Source: Ophthalmolycus amberensis (taxonomy: Eukaryota > Chordata > Actinopteri > Perciformes > Zoarcidae). Taken from it: a stretch of 64,000 nt of DNA. Within the stretch, counting starts at the first letter, position 1. Every line of letters begins with the position of its first letter. Both the position numbers and the translations under genes were made by a program. The notes beneath the pieces were generated by a model. The model was not told where the DNA came from and did not search any database. It saw nothing but the letters and a program-made list of their open reading frames with translations. This document shows positions 24,950 to 36,490 of this stretch, one piece after another. The DNA lies in the NCBI GenBank assembly GCA_024529925.1, contig JAFEUB010000774.1:731501-795500 (forward strand). The letters are read 5' to 3'.

Positions 24950-25735
24950 GCAGTGGTAGGATGCAAAATGTTTACTTTACGTGTGTCCTTCCATTCTATG
25001 TTACTTTATACTTCAGCTGCATTTCAGGTGAAAATATATTACTTTTTACTCCACTACATTTATTTGAGGCTTATAGTTACTAGTTACTTTTTACATAAGG
25101 AAACCATGTGATATGCGTATCCGCCCTATCATGCAGTAGTATATTTATCTATATACCCTGTATACAAAGTATCTGAAATTGGCTCCATTAAATGCTCTTA
25201 CATGTATTTCTTAGTGATTAAAAACAGAATAATATAATATTCTATGATAACATATCACTCTGAAAGGAGCCATTTGACATAATGAGTACTTTTACATTTG
25301 GTACTTTATATATACGTATATGTATATACTGTTTGCTGATGATACTTCTGTACTTTTACTTAAAGTTACAATCTTAACTTGACTTGATTTTTCATGGTAA
25401 TGTTGCTACGAACCCTCAGTTAGCTTAATACTGAGGGCTCACTCACCGTTGTGTTTCTTCATGCAGCAACAGATAGAGACTGAACAGGCAGTTATTTAAG
25501 TGAACATCTTTGAGATTATTCCATAGTAACACTTTTAATTCAAGACTTTTACTTGTACTTTTATAGCATATGTTTTTGTAAAGGCCTTATATGTAAATGA
25601 ACTATAGGTAAAGGTAGTAGCATAAAAACTACAAAGCAGCATATCATTTAATTATTTTGAGGAATACCTGAAAATTGTGCTTAAGTACTGTTCTTGGTGC
25701 ATGTATTTAGTTACTTTTCACCACTGGTAACTTGT
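24950..25735. repeat. Teleost repeat upstream of gene B (ACTTTTACTT type)
   Basis: TACTTTTTACTCCACTACAT, TTATTTGAGGCTTATAGTTA and the flanking CTGTACTTTTACTTAAAGT and GTATTTAGTTACTTTTCACC match a very common fish repeat. Mirror at 41507-42292, with few differences. Confidence 0.65.
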
Positions 25736-26399
25736 ATCACAGTATCAGAGGAGAGACGGATGTTTGCTGCTGTTTAAACGGACAAATGTTAAAGCTCTTG
25801 TACGCTGGATATTTTTATGTCAAAGATGCTGTTTACGACCATTTTTTATATTAACACACACATTCCATTGGTCTCTGTCATCACAATACACACAGCACAA
25901 GGAAATAATCGCCCAAACTTCATTGTCACAATCAGGACGATCAAAATAGCTTGAACACTGTTCTCTTCTCATGTTGGGACATTAGGAAATATAGATTATG
26001 TGATTTTGCCGTTCAAATGCAATGAAATGAAAATAGAATACTATAAAGTTTAAATACATTAACAATTTACAGACAGTGACTTGCTTCATCAACAAATGTA
26101 CAGGTCTACAATTGTCAAATAGCATTATCAATGTCTTATGGCCTTTAAAAACCTTTAACGACTAAAAGCAAATGTGAAAAAAAACTGTAAAATGTGTGTT
26201 TTAATCCTGAGATCCACACCCTAGAAGTTTTAGTGCCATTGTAATGACTATAAGCCAATAAAAAAGTGTCCTTGTGTTTGCACATTATAAGTACGCGAAC
26301 AATAAACAATAAAACATCAGGGGTGGGCGGATTGAAAGGGTTTTTGCAGGAACAGGAAAGAAGAATGATGAGAAAGTCATAGAGAAACAGTGAAGGAAG

Positions 26400-26529
26400 T
26401 TATAAAAGTGTCCTTTTGAGCAGGTGAAGTATATAAGAGCCACTTAAGATTTGAGCAGTCCTCTACATTCTCACACAGGGAACATCGTGAACACAACACA
26501 GACAAGAAATAGGAAATTATCATTGACGG
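26400..26529 (+). promoter_or_regulatory. tmigd1: tmigd1 promoter and non-coding exon 1 (inside the left arm)
   Basis: A TATA-like TATAAG at 26432-26437 precedes a putative exon ending at 26529, followed by donor GTAAGT (26530). The next good acceptor, at 27831, joins to an exon carrying the tmigd1 ATG at 27856. No ATG-started frame of note lies in this exon, so it is read as 5' UTR. Homology with the right arm continues 194 bp past the donor and then stops, which puts the duplication breakpoint in intron 1. Exon and TATA calls are inference from sequence; a full-length cDNA would settle them. Confidence 0.5.
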
Positions 26530-27192
26530 GTAAGTGCATCTTTTATGTTCGAGCTATTATAAATATTAGCTTCATTTTATTTCGTTTATTTCACAAGTAT
26601 TGTAATTATTTGTATTATTTTATGAGTATAAAGGCAGAGAGCATTGGTACTGTGTTGCTGGAAGAAATAGTAACTCTTATTATTTATTTTTAAGCAAACT
26701 GAAATCACATATCACTTTGCTATTAACTTCAAGTAATAAACTGTCCCTTATAGATAAAATGAACCGAATCTACATAATAATCTGATCCAAAGGGATGATT
26801 TTACAGCTGCTCTGACAATATCTGGTTAAATCTCTCTTTAATCTTAAATTCTTTCTTCTTTGATGAAGTATTCTAAGCTTGTTCCACAATTTGATTGTTT
26901 TAGTCTAATAGGTTTGGCCTGCAAATAGACTTAGATCGACTGAAAGAGAGGAAGTAAATTGGAAATTTATACTGAGGGTAAAAACACAAATAATGATTAT
27001 GTTTGTGTCACAGATGTTGGTAGCCTAACGAGGTGGAGAAAAACAACAGAGAATAACAGGCAAGGGAAGTTTATTTGTAAAGTACCTTTCAACAACAATT
27101 CATAGTTCTTTATAAAAACAGAAGGCATAGAGAAATGAAGCACAACGTTGTATAAAAATTTTGTTAACAACAAATGCTAACAACGTTGAGAG

Positions 27193-27730
27193 CAGGGGTC
27201 TCAAACTCCCGGCCCGCGGGCCGAATCCGGCCTGCTACGTCATTTTATGTGGCCCGCGAATCCGCCAGCAAAAAAAAAAAAAAATGTTTAAATTATTTTT
27301 TTTTTTTTTAAAGTTAGACTTGATAATAAAAATATCCCCATAGTCGAAATTATGAGATAGAAAGTCGAAGTTATGAGATTGAAAGTCATAACTATGATAG
27401 AAAGTCATAATTCTAGATAGAAAGTCAAAATTCTGAGATTGAAAGTCAAAATTATGAGATTGACAGTCAAAATTATGAGATTGAAAGTCAAAATTATGAG
27501 ATTGAAAGTCAAAATTATGAGATACTTAAACAGTCATAGAAGCAGCTCTTTGGCTGGTTACTGTACATTTAACATGGAAATGTATTGTGAGTACATTGAA
27601 GACTACTTTAAACTGTGAATGCAGACAGTTATTTAACAATATGTTACGAGTAGTGACAGTTACAACCGGCACTTTGTGGGCGACCATGATGCTGATGTGG
27701 CCCGGAGTGAAAATGAGTTTGAGACCCCTG
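27193..27730. mobile_element. hAT-type non-autonomous transposon (MITE) in tmigd1 intron 1
   Basis: A 538-bp element with terminal inverted repeats CAGGGGTCTCAAACTC and its complement ending GAGACCCCTG. It is flanked by an 8-bp near-duplicate target site, GTTGAGAG (27185-27192) and GTTTAGAG (27731-27738). Both the ends and the 8-bp duplication fit the hAT superfamily. The interior is AT-rich with imperfect tandem units of about 21 bp (GAAAGTCAAAATTATGAGATT, 27340-27530). No coding capacity. Confidence 0.85.
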
Positions 27731-27855
27731 GTTTAGAGTCTCTAACTGCTACACATCTGTATTATTTTCTGTTGCAAGTGCTGAAGTTTTGGTGAAATAT
27801 ACTCTGTATTAATGCTCTTTCTCTCTCTTTCAGGTTTATCCAAGAAAGAGTAAAA

Positions 27856-29520
27856 ATGAAGTTGATGTTCAGACCACTTCTTTTCCATTTCCTCCTGCTC
27901 TGTGCAACCCAGACATTTGGTAAGCCTGTCTGGTTTGAAAGTCTGGTCACCAAGAATTGAACTGACTTGCCTATTTCAGTTAAATTATTCCAGTGAAAGA
28001 TTTTTTTCTTTTTCTACACTTTTGTGCAATCTAAGCTTTTACTGCTTCACTCAGCCATCCATTAAACTTTTTTCCCCCCTTTCCTTTCCTAAGGTGTCAA
28101 CATCCAGTCTGTCCCAGAAGTCAACAGTGAGGGTGTTATACAGACAGAACTGGAGAAGACTGTGTCTCTGGTTTGTCAGCATGACGGCGGCCATGAAGCT
28201 CAGGTTGATGAAGAGTTGGTCTGGCTGAGGAATGGCGCTGTCGTCAGTCTGACAGAAGGAAATAAGAAGGGTAACAGCAGCGTGTGTGTTTCACCCGTCA
28301 TCTATGAAGATGATGGGGCCATTTTCACCTGCCACCTGGGCAAAAATGCCACAGTTACGGCCTCGGTCACCCTGAATGTCACATGTGAGTCCCTTCAAAT
28401 AAATGTTGGAATAATGTGAATTATTGTAACTAATAACCAATATTAAGCTTTTAGGTTATTTTCAAACACACTTTGGATGGCAATGTCGGTCCACCACCAT
28501 GCTAACATGCCTGACTAAGATGGTGAACATGTCACCCGCTAAAGATCAGCACGTAAGCATTGGCATGTGAGCATGTTAGCATGCTGATGTTAGCACAGCT
28601 TAAGTACAGCCTAAAGGAGCCTTCAGTGTGGCTGTCTGAACTTATAGGCACAATGGTGCTTTGAGCTTAGTGCTAACATCAGCTAACACGCTGATGTTTA
28701 AAGGATATAATGTTTACCATGTCCTCTGTCTCAAGTATAGAAGAGACCTTTTTTTAAATACATCTTCTGCGGCCCATTGATGTCTGCACAAAACCATCAT
28801 AATAGACTTGTTGAAACGTTTCTGTTCGGGCCAAAGTAGTGGCCCACCAACAGACTGACATTGCCGTCCTTAGAAGCACACTGGCTACAAGATTAACATA
28901 AGGTGGCATTGCTTTTCAGATCACCCACAGCTCTCTGGGTTAGAGGAAGTTGCAGTAGAAGAAGAGGCAGAGCTCGTCCTGCTGTGTGATGTCTGGGCCA
29001 ATCCACCTGTCTCATCTGTGTCTTGGACACTAAATGTAAGCGCAGTGGATCTAGTAGCAAGTGGCTTCTTGTTGACCAATGACGGCTTTACAAGCAAGCT
29101 CACCGCCAACAACGTGGAGAAAAGCTTGCATGAAGGCACGTATCAGTGCACAGCAAAGTCTCCCGTCTATGGTGAACACAGCAAGCAATTCAGTGTCACA
29201 GTGACAGGTCAGTTCATACAATCAGTGTAATCAGCACATAAAATGATGAATCAGTGAGTGGTGACAAAGTGGGTTGATCATCGTCCTCCTCCTCATCTGT
29301 AGGAAAGACAATGAAGCTCCCACTGATGCCCATGATTGCAGGGATAGTGGTGGTGTGCCTTACCACTCTTTTTGCTATTGTTTCATGGTGGAACAAAATT
29401 ACAAAGGTAACACACAAAACATACAACACGTACTGTACTATACAGCACAAGACTGACCCTGACTCGCTACAAAATGAACCTCCTAATGCTTTATTTCTCT
29501 TTTGACAGTGCTGCAAGTAG
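27856..29520 (+). CDS. tmigd1: tmigd1: transmembrane and immunoglobulin domain-containing protein 1
   Basis: Epithelial cell-cell adhesion protein of the plasma membrane, 252 residues. Coding exons: 27856-27919 (signal peptide), 28094-28384 (Ig domain 1), 28920-29207 (Ig domain 2), 29303-29406 (membrane helix), 29509-29520 (last codons). Domain 1 has the Cys pair LVCQ and FTCH, with GNKKGNSSVCVS and SVTLNVTYHPQLSG, which closely match the human TMIGD1 pattern. Domain 2 has LLCD and YQCT. Several N-glycosylation sequons are present. The helix is IAGIVVVCLTTLFAIVSW, followed by a very short basic tail ending KCCK. Human TMIGD1 has a longer tail with a PDZ-type C-terminus; here an early TAG removes it, unless another last exon is used. 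Non-coding exon 1 and the promoter lie in the palindrome's left arm (ending at donor 26529/26530). A hAT MITE sits in intron 1. Polyadenylation signals at 30166 and 30349. Confidence 0.88.
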
Positions 29521-32500
29521 GTTGTGCCCAGATGACATTACAAGTAAGCTTGATGCAAATGACGATGATGCTGATGATGATGATGATGATGTCAGCAATA
29601 CAAATTAGCGTATGGCGTCAACTGGCAACTTTTAAGCACCTTTTTGGACCTAGTGTTGACTGCTTTCAATGGAAGAGTTGGCACTATAGTCGTCTCTACT
29701 TCAAAGAAAAGCCATGAAGACATCACAACTCAGTTTGTAGTGATTACCCATGAACCAATTTAATCATATTTCATAAATTTTTTAAAGGAATGTTTTGTCA
29801 TTTTGAGAAATGTTTGACTTATTTGTTTTCATGCTGAGTGTTTGAAGACCAATTGCACTCTCTTACAGTGTGTGTCTGTTAAATATGAAGGTACAGCCAG
29901 CATAGTAACACAAAGACTTGACTTAAAGGGAAAGTGATAGCGCTATCCTGGTGGAAAACCACAAAACGCAGGTTTTTGCTCACATTAAACAAGATGGAAC
30001 TCAAAGTTAAATCCTGAGTTTTAGCGGTGCTGTTATGTGGATTTTGTTACCTTTGGACACAGCCAGGTAGTTACTTCCACTATTTGTTTTTGTGCTCATC
30101 TAACCGGCTGCTGGTAGTAGCTTTTTATCATACAGACATGACAGAATTCTTATTTAAATCTTTGCAATAAACCACAAAGGCCTGAGTATTTTTCCAAAAA
30201 TGCCATTTAAAATCTTCCAAAATGTTGCATGCTATACATTGTATCATCTTTAGATTGTAGCAGGACGATCTGTGAAGTCCTTGAGATCATCCTTAAACAC
30301 GTTTCATAGTGTGATGCACTTCTGCCTGTTTCTTGTTAATATCTTTGCAATAAAAGTTTTGTTTCCTCGCCACCTTGATCTCTAGTTTCCACATTTGCAC
30401 TGAACTTTAACTTGTGACTCAACAATGCAATCAAGGCGTGTTAAAATCGTGTTATACATTTACTCTTCATGAGACAAAAGGACAGGGATTACCATGTCAT
30501 GAGGGTCAAGGTCTAGATCGTGCATTCTACCAATAAAAAAACACTTAACAAGTTCACATAAAACAGTGCAATACCAAACATGGATTGTAACACGTTAGAC
30601 AAGATTGCACGTGTGCGCAGTTATCAAAAATACATTATGAACACAAGCTTGTGTTTCTTGTGAAAGAAGCTGCTTGGTTATGCTTGCAGCTTATAGTTAC
30701 AAATTTACTTATGTGGTCCTTTCTTGCGTCAGGTTATACAGTTAGTGTCCAAAAATCTGTAATCATTAATACTGTAAGGTCTAATTGATTGCTTCTGGGA
30801 AAGTCTCAGAGTCCTTGTCTGCTAATTACATGCAAAAATAAGAATGTTAATGCTGCACAAAGCTTTGGTTTTGTTTGCTTATTCATTGAAGTAAATACAT
30901 AACAAAAATATAGGAAACACAGGCTTGATGATGCCTTTATTACATCACCACTGACTAAAACTAAATCGGTGGACAAAGACCTCTAAGCACTGGTTTTTCA
31001 CATGCAGGTCTGTAGTGACATCTGCTGGTCACTTCACTCTAAAGCGAAATGAACATTATAAACTTCACAAAGATAAGCTTTATTGCTGGACTGGTGTATT
31101 GGATTACATACAGAACTGTAGGCCTGACTCAAAAAATGACAATGTACATCGGAGAGATATTTCAGAAAGGTTGTGACATGGTGATGATGATATTAGTGAT
31201 AATAATCTGCGGGGATTTATCAGTTTTATTATAGAGATGGATGCAATGAATCTGCAATCAAAGAAAGTCTCAATTTTATAAGGATATATATATGAATTAG
31301 AACAGGTCAAGACATTGTAGATGATGATAGTCTTAATGGCTTTCAGATTTTTTGTCCTTAAAGTGCTTTAAATGTCTCACCATCTCAGTCTTGAACTGAC
31401 ATAATGTCGGTTTTCTTTGTGGCTATTTATCGATGTGAGACGTGGCCTTCAAAGAAAGAAGTTGTGAGACAAAAAAAACCTTCTGTCATCTGTATTTGCG
31501 TCATTAGTTCAGTGTTACACTAACGAGCAGTACATGAAATCTTTACCAACGAGTTTTTAAAGCAGAAAGCATCGAAGATGACCGACCATGATAATACAGC
31601 CATGGACCAGAAACATCACAGACAGAGGAGATGCTGATGGACAGCAGAATACATGAAGAGGTGTCTGAGGAGCAGCTGAAGTCCAGTCCGGACGACACAA
31701 AGAGTGTTTCAGAGGTTCGGGGAGACTTGATCCATGAAGAGTTTGCAGCCTGTGACAACTCTGCCCTCGCCTTAATTGTGCCAAGTGAAGAGCCCTTTAA
31801 TTAATCCGGGCATCACTCCCCCTCACAGAAGGCCAACTTCCTCCCAAGAAGAACTACAGATAGAAGAGTGGGAGTTTTGAAGTGATGAAGGCTCTGAGTC
31901 ACTAGTTACAGTAAAACGTAGTCCTATGAATGAACAACTTGAGCTGATGACAGAGCAATTTAAATGTCTCTTGGGTCAAGTCTTTCAGTATGAGCTGGAA
32001 CACTGTATAGAGCAATAAATGTGGATTGAGCCGCCGCTGAAAATAGTCCCTAAAAAAGCTACAGTGGCCATCTGTTTTAGGAAATAATTTAGCCTTTATA
32101 AAGATGAAACTATGTATTCTGTGCGCTGTTTTTATCGACTTAAAAGCAGATTTAAAGACGGAAAGATGGAAAAACACATTGTTGGTTTTGGTCTTTCATG
32201 GGATTTGTTGACAGTATTGACAATAACAAAAATACAGAATATATAATCATCTTTTTAGTGGAGTAATTATCTCTCCCTTTTAGGATGTTGCAGCGTTGGA
32301 GAGTCAGCCTTTGCGCGTTTGTTTTTGTTAGGAAATATGTTTCCATCAGTTATTCTTTAAAAGAAAACTTCTTACAGAAGGAGGGGATTTTTATTAATTG
32401 GCAAATAATGTGTAAAGTATGCACACGCTATATTTCTAAGGAAATGCTCAAAAGAAAGAAAGCATTTTGGACGTTGTGCCTTATATCTCCTGTTTTGAGA

Positions 32501-33149
32501 TGAATTTCAATAATATAGGTGCTCTGTCTGACGTGCTTCACTAAATAAGGACAATTTGGGCATCCAGTTTGCATGACTACTCACTCTCTAGCCAGGGTAC
32601 TCGAGGTTTGTAATCATTTTTCAGATCTGTTACCTCTTGGTTAGGTTGCTGTATGTTGCACTACCCAGTTATGGCACATTTTACAGTGGGAGAAACCCAA
32701 ATCCTGCTTTTGTTTTGTAGAGAAGGAATAAAACGGTTAATTTTGTCATTAGAGCTCTTTGGCTGCTGTCGTCATACGATTTCACGTGTGCCTCTCGGTC
32801 AGATTTGTGAGCTATAGTCGGGAGCTATAGCATGCATTTCTTCATGATATATATACTGTATATATAGATAAAATGAAAAAAACAGAAGCCAGAGTCAGCA
32901 ACCAATAAACATACATTTATAAAAACATACAGTACATCCAACCAAGAGTTGTGTGTATACATATATATATATATGTTTTACATACCCTGGCTCAAAGAAA
33001 GACATTTAATTTCAGTTAATTTATACTTGGAATGAAAAAAAATGTCGCTTGTCTTCTGTGCAAAGAATAAAATTGTCTGGGATGTACAATATAATACCCC
33101 ACAGAACCAAATAGACTGATAACCAACCCACACGACGTAACACCCCCTC
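29521..33149. other. Interval from tmigd1 3' UTR to pimreg promoter
   Basis: tmigd1 3' UTR to about 30370, with a GAT run at 29560-29592 and part of a fish repeat at 29820-30110. Then AT-rich sequence without recognisable genes, apart from the broken stretch at 31580-32018. Confidence 0.5.
31580..32018 (+). pseudogene. Broken coding-like stretch of unrecognised origin
   Basis: Several open pieces with protein-like composition follow each other on + but need frame changes. An ATG at 31580 opens MTDHDNTAMDQKHH. A shifted frame then reads through EEMLMDSRIHEEVSEEQLKS to a stop at 31801-31803. Another frame runs SSQEELQIEEWEF then a TGA, and continues with SPMNEQLELMTEQFKCLLGQ to a TAA at 32016-32018. 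The pieces are acidic, Glu/Ser-rich and helical in look, so they may be one decayed gene. I do not recognise the family. Chance open frames remain possible. Confidence 0.35.
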
Positions 33150-33308
33150 CTATTAACGTCTTACGTCATACTGTGGGTTTCGCGTGAGGGGCGCGCTGAC
33201 GTGCGTACCCGCGTGCGGTCTGTGGTCCACCGCCAAATTCAAACAGTGGAAGAAAGAAACAACAGCAACAGGCTGCAGCAGACGATCCTCACAGCGGGTA
33301 CATTTTAG
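33150..33308 (+). promoter_or_regulatory. pimreg: pimreg promoter and non-coding exon 1, with E2F-like and CHR-like sites
   Basis: The GC-rich segment just before the first splice donor (33309) has no TATA box. It contains CCGCCAAA at 33230-33237 (reverse complement TTTGGCGG, an E2F-type site) immediately followed by TTCAAA at 33238-33243 (reverse complement TTTGAA, the CHR core), and a CRE-like TTACGTCA at 33161-33168. CHR and E2F elements are the known control sites of late cell-cycle genes bound by DREAM/MuvB, and mammalian PIMREG behaves as such a gene. The transcription start is not mapped; by inference it lies between the CHR site and 33300. Confidence 0.55.
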
Positions 33309-34179
33309 GTAAGCTAGCGGTGAAGTAGACGGTTCCATAGTTGGTATTTAAGTTATTTAACTGTTATTTAAGTTACGCTAAACTGATGTATTAACGTTAG
33401 CCAACGCTTGTACTCTAGTTTGCGAACACAGCCCCGTTTTTTTTTTTTTGTGAATAATAATCACTTGAAGACGTTTCATTGTTACGAGTGTGCATTTTGT
33501 CACTTCATTGTCGTTCCCATTTGACGAAGAAGTGCTAATACGCTGTTATTTTTCGCTCCTCTGACTGTGTTTTTGAAGAAACCCGTGTCGTTGACGCAAG
33601 AAAATAAAGGTGCAGCCTTTGTTTTTAAGCTACAAATCCTTATCAAACAATAACCACGAAACTTTCACTAACTGCGGGTCACTTCCTGTTCTTTCTGCAT
33701 CATCAGCATTTTAATCTTAAAATAATTGTGCAGTTACCTTATATTATTAGCTCAAGATTTTGAAGAGTTAAATTATGTTCATCTCTGTCTTAATATCTGA
33801 AAAACTCTTAAATGTACTTCTATAATACCTAATGTTACTTATTACTTTACTTTAATTAGCTTATTTTATTTGAATTACGTCCTTTATTGTAGTTATTTGG
33901 TCTTATTTCTGGTTGCAACTAACTAATTATTGTCATTCTCGACTAATCTATTAATTCATAAAACGCCCCATCATAATTTCTGAGTGTGATGCGTTCAAAT
34001 AAGGTTCTAAACTCATTAATTCAATGTGCAAACAATAAATAACATGTGATCACATCTAAATGGAGAAAATAATTTCCTCACACCCGTGTAAAGCACTTGA
34101 ACTGTTGTTTTATTATTGTATAATACACACACACTGCTGTTCTTTTTAACCTCCGCTCCCCTCTTGCAGCTCAGTCAAC

Positions 34180-36293
34180 ATGGCGTCTTCAATAATGGAC
34201 ATAGTGGGTAAAGCTGTGGTGGGAGTGTGGCGGGCGCACACGGTCCTGGACGAGTCCGACGGTGCGGAGAGCCCCCCGGAAGCCCCCGACCGTTTCCGCA
34301 AGCTTCGCTCTTCATCTTCACTCAACTCTCTGCGGATGTCTTTGCGCAAGCGGCTCCCGCTGCGCTCTGTCCAGACCGGCTCCCTTCCAGAAAACCCAAC
34401 TTGGGAAACCCAGAAGGAGCAGCCGAAGCCCAACGCAGTCCGCAAACTTACACGCACTGCTCAGAACTCCGTCACTGAAGTATATCAGGTAGATAGACGG
34501 ACCAAAACCGCTGTGTTTCCCTTCCTCCTCCTCCTCCTCATCTTGTGTCCTTTTCTCCTGTAATCAGAGGCTGCAGAGGACAAGAGAGTTTTCCCGTGAG
34601 GAGTGTTTGGTGGCGACCCCGGGTCGGACGTGTGATGGGGAAGAACCGGGTGCGTCGACTTCTCGCACCCCGAGACGCACGCCGGGCCGAGCTGCAACAC
34701 CCAGACGCACCCCCAGATCAGGGGCCACACCTGGACGCACCCCTGGCTCCAGAGGAAGGAGGACTCCTGAGGCTGGTGTACGAGGGGTGAAGAAGAGGGG
34801 AGGCCGGCGGCAGCTGGTCCGCATGGCCGCGTTACAAAGTCCCTTCGCATCCCCCAACACACAGAACCAGAGGAGGTAAGTCTCCTGATATTCATTCACA
34901 CCAAAGTTTTCCAGATTTTACTTGCTACTTTCATTCATGTGGTGATTTTCTTCTGTAACAGAAAGTTTGACAGCGATCTGGACTCGGTGTCCAGTGGGAT
35001 CAGGAGGCTCAAACATCTGTCCAAGGCCTTTGACAACATAATTGGCAGAGACAACGGGTAAAGCATAATTTAACGTAATCACCGCTGAGCGTGCGGCGAA
35101 TCTTAATAGCTCTGTTTTTCATTAGTATGGCTTGCATTTTGAGTGTTTTATAGGAGTGGGTTGGCGGTGGGTGAAATCCAGTTCCTGTATGTGTGAATGA
35201 AAGCGTGTGTGTGTGTTGTAGGTGAATGAGAGCGTTGTGTGTATTCGAGGAAGCCGTCGTCCCATTTTCTGTTGTGCATACATATTCTGCATGAAGGAGA
35301 CCACAGAGACGCATGATCACCCTCCCACCCAAAGAATCCCCACACAGATCCCCTCCCCCACACACACATTCTTCCAGGCTAGATTTGAAACTGCAACTGT
35401 GTTTCTGGTATTCAAATGAGGAGGGAGTGAGGGGGCGACAGCAGGGGGGGGGGGAGAGAGTATGGGCGTGGGAATTGGAGCCAGACGACATGACAGAAAT
35501 GTGAGGAGAGAGAGAGAGAGTAGATTACAGATTTACGTCACTTCCTGTGTTGACGTTCAAAATGTGGAATCGTGGTCTGGACCAATCCAAGAAAGAATGA
35601 GGGGCACATGGACCATTGTCTAGTTTGTCTAGTTTGTCTAGTCTGTAGTTTGCATCGCATGTAGCCTCGTCCTTTGGAAATTTAAACCCAAGTTTGTTTT
35701 CCTCCTACAACAGGCAGTTCAACTATTCCCAAATTGTGGAGTAGGGAAGAAGGTAAATCCAAAGATCCAATCATTACGCCTCTAAAAACCAGCTGAGTTG
35801 TGTAAACCTGTGCTCTGAGTGACTAATTGTGTGACATGAAAAGCATGAGCTGCTGTATGTATGAACATGTGAGAGTCTGACCCGTCGCAATGAAAAGCCT
35901 GTTTTGTGACTAATGATTAACTGGAAAGGATGCTCTTCTCTGTCACTCACGCTTCCTTACTCCTTCACTTCCCTTTGCTTTATTCACTCGTTCTCTGTCA
36001 CATTATCAGCTGACATGCTTTCTCCTACTTACCAGGGTGTCTGAATGTATTGAATCTAAATTCAACGTCACAAATAGACTTAAGTCTGAAGAAATCTTGT
36101 TACTATATTTACCATTGAGAAACATTGTTCCCTGGGTCAGCAATTGCTTTCATTTTCTTATTTTGGATATAATAACTATAATATCAAACGCCTTTTTTAA
36201 AACTGTATTTTTTAGGATACACTTATAGAGAGGAGAGAATTGAATCGATGAGGCCTGTGGACACTTTAATAACCCTCTCTCTGTCTCTCTCCC

Positions 36294-36326
<33 letters not shown>

Positions 36327-36490
36327 GCAGGACCAGTACAAGGGATCGTTCTGTAGGAGCCGTGATGAGAAAGTTGGACCCTAGCGGTAAACTGAGTCGC
36401 TCAAACCTCACACGTCGAGCCTCGAACCTCTCGAACACGCTGGGGAGTTGGACCCACACGGCTGTGAACACGATCCGTAAACCCAACTGA
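34180..36490 (+). CDS. pimreg: pimreg (FAM64A/CATS): PICALM-interacting mitotic regulator
   Basis: Cell-cycle regulated nuclear protein, known in mammals to bind PICALM and to act around the metaphase-anaphase transition. Coding exons: 34180-34488, 34568-34875, 34962-35057, 36331-36490, giving 290 residues in one frame (human about 248). A non-coding first exon ends at 33308 (donor GTAAGC) and exon 34170-34488 carries the ATG. Recognition rests on the N-terminal KRLPLRSVQ block and on a C-terminal stretch like the human one: LQSPFASPN, then DSDLDSV and SGIRRLKHLSKAFDNII. Exon 34568-34875 is very basic, with repeated R-T-P units (several proline-directed phosphorylation candidates). The final exon adds about 53 residues rich in Ser, Arg and Asn. 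Polyadenylation signal at 37381-37386. It lies in the single-copy spacer, 4.7 kb downstream of tmigd1 on the same strand. Confidence 0.85.

Larger units (their letters stand above)
22539..26399. other. Interval between gene B and the tmigd1 promoter (left arm), no gene seen
   Basis: Contains the gene B 5' flank, microsatellites, AT-rich sequence and the fish repeat at 24950-25735. Open frames here are short, without recognisable domains. The segment works as the shared 5' flank of divergently arranged gene B (-) and tmigd1 (+). Mirror at 40843-44666. Confidence 0.6.
451..26723 (+). repeat. Left arm of giant palindrome (inverted duplication)
   Basis: This segment returns as its reverse complement at 40519-64000. 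Matching positions sum to a nearly constant value that changes only at indels: 64451 at the outer end, 66671 after the left-only LTR insertion, about 67183 through gene B, and 67242 at the inner end. Introns and interspersed repeats match as well as exons, so this is a duplicated segment and not just related genes. The inner end is exact: homology stops after 26723, inside intron 1 of tmigd1. The outer end is not reached, because the window stops at right-arm position 64000, the partner of 451; the left arm probably continues through 1-450. Confidence 0.97.

Noticed and set aside
27340..27530. Tandem GAAAGTCAAAATTATGAGATT units, considered as a spacer-repeat array
   Set aside because: Imperfect units without unique spacers, located inside a hAT MITE of a eukaryotic genome; not a CRISPR array.
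34485..34895. Minus-strand frames of 111-136 residues opposite pimreg exon 3
   Set aside because: Shadow of the GC-rich, Arg/Pro-coding pimreg exon, which has correct splice sites and family similarity.
35009..35491. 160-residue minus-strand frame in the pimreg intron
   Set aside because: Low-complexity His/Thr-rich text from TG repeats; no domain and no support for splicing.
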